A DNA stretch of 6,309 nucleotides from Calditrichota bacterium (lineage in GTDB: Bacteria > Zixibacteria > MSB-5A5 > GN15 > FEB-12). The notes under the pieces were generated by a model. That model did not search any database, was not told where the DNA came from, and saw only the letters and a list, made by a program, of their open reading frames with translations. The stretch is from the NCBI GenBank assembly GCA_008501655.1, contig QQUK01000114.1, positions 1 through 6,309 of the forward strand, given 5' to 3'. The position numbers and the translations under genes were made by a program. Shown here piece after piece: positions 5,706 through 6,309 of this stretch (positions are counted from its first letter, which is position 1; the number at the start of each line of letters is the position of its first letter).

Positions 5706-6309
5706 ATGAAACTGGTTACATCGGAGTTAATGAGAAGTATCGATTCCAAAGCTATCAATGAATCGAAAATCCCCTCACTCGAATTAATGGAAAACGCCGG
5801 GCTCGGAATAGCTCAGGCCATCATCTCAGATATCGTACTTGACTACGACAGCGTAAAATTTTCAATCTTCTGCGGAAAAGGGAATAACGGCGGGGATGGA
5901 TTCGTTATCGGAAGACATTTGTATCAAGCCGGTTATGATGTCGAATTTTATTACGTAGGTCCCAACGATAAACAATCAGAAGATTGTAAACATAATTTTG
6001 AACTTATACAAAAACTGAATTTAGATACATCAGAAGTTTCTTCGATAGAAAATCTTCCGGAGATACTTGATTCCGATTTTATTATTGATGCAATCTTCGG
6101 TACCGGATTCGAAGGCGCGCCACGAGGAATCACTGCAGAACTGATTGCATATATCAACGAACAGCCTCAGGAAATAATCTCAATTGATATGCCGTCCGGT
6201 CTCAATGCCGACAATGGACAATGTGAGGGAGAGGTCATCGTTGCTGATTATACCTATACTCTGGCACAACCGAAGTACGGATTATATCTCTCACCCGGAA
6301 GGGAACTTG
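5706..6309 (+). CDS. nnrE: NAD(P)H-hydrate epimerase, N-terminal part of NnrE or bifunctional Nnr (cut by right edge)
   Basis: The first 201 residues of a YjeF_N-type protein are present and the frame is open to the window edge. The enzyme epimerises R- and S-NAD(P)HX, the hydrated, damaged forms of NADH and NADPH, so that a partner dehydratase can restore them. Visible motifs are LMENAG (27-32), the nucleotide-binding GKGNNGGDGFV (57-67), DAIFGTG (128-134), SIDMPSGLNADNG (159-171) and TLAQPKYGLYLSPG (185-198). Asn61, Asp128 and Ser164 sit where the family places its potassium ligands. The ATG is seven bases after GGAAGG (5693-5698), a good ribosome binding site, and residue 1 fits the family start. 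In many bacteria the epimerase is fused to a C-terminal ADP/ATP-dependent dehydratase (Nnr, about 500 residues); the window ends before this can be decided. Confidence 0.93.
   Translation, partial: MKLVTSELMRSIDSKAINESKIPSLELMENAGLGIAQAIISDIVLDYDSVKFSIFCGKGNNGGDGFVIGRHLYQAGYDVEFYYVGPNDKQSEDCKHNFELIQKLNLDTSEVSSIENLPEILDSDFIIDAIFGTGFEGAPRGITAELIAYINEQPQEIISIDMPSGLNADNGQCEGEVIVADYTYTLAQPKYGLYLSPGREL

Noticed and set aside
5951..6157. A reverse-strand 68-residue frame inside nnrE
   Set aside because: It is antisense to the well-conserved YjeF_N domain, whose motifs are all read on the + strand.
1..6309. A hidden novel defence or mobile system
   Set aside because: Beyond the regulatory and repeat observations, all substantial open frames belong to a surface lipoprotein and three known housekeeping families. 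No nuclease, transposase, reverse transcriptase, toxin or integrase motifs were seen, and no tRNA or rRNA structure was found in the gaps.

Overview
The window carries four genes, all on the + strand: a secreted lipoprotein, a YchF-family P-loop NTPase, the ATP-dependent protease Lon, and the 5' part of an NAD(P)HX-repair gene (nnrE/nnr) that runs off the right edge. The organism looks like a Gram-negative bacterium of moderate G+C. The multi-domain surface-type lipoprotein and the G+C-rich palindromic repeats suggest the FCB group, possibly a candidate phylum such as Zixibacteria. This is a low-confidence inference from style; no taxonomic marker was compared.

Layout. Bases 1-270 hold no credible gene but a dense set of palindromic repeat modules: two copies of a paired-hairpin unit, a nested palindrome between them, and a GTCATCCTGAG-type repeat. 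A TTGACA promoter element follows, then the lipoprotein gene (338-1933), with four carboxypeptidase-regulatory-like beta-sandwich repeats and a C-terminal DNRLRE/CBM96-like domain. After a 45-base gap comes ychF (1979-3031). That gap holds a near-consensus promoter whose predicted transcription start falls at or next to the ATG, with no Shine-Dalgarno sequence, so the message may be leaderless. A 236-base gap with two weak promoter candidates and a small dyad precedes lon (3268-5631). A 74-base gap with an extended -10 promoter and a second GTCAT-type repeat leads to nnrE (5706 to the edge).

How the genes work together. The last three are housekeeping genes with a loose stress and damage theme: YchF is a ribosome-associated NTPase linked to translation and oxidative stress, Lon removes damaged proteins, and NnrE repairs damaged NAD(P)H. 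Each has its own promoter candidate, so this is adjacency rather than a proven operon. I see no defence system, mobile-element gene, CRISPR array or RNA gene. The most interesting points are the probable leaderless ychF transcript (E. coli YchF is itself reported to regulate leaderless mRNAs), the divergent YchF nucleotide-binding motifs, the sharp base-composition change inside the lipoprotein gene, and the mosaic of palindromes at the left edge.
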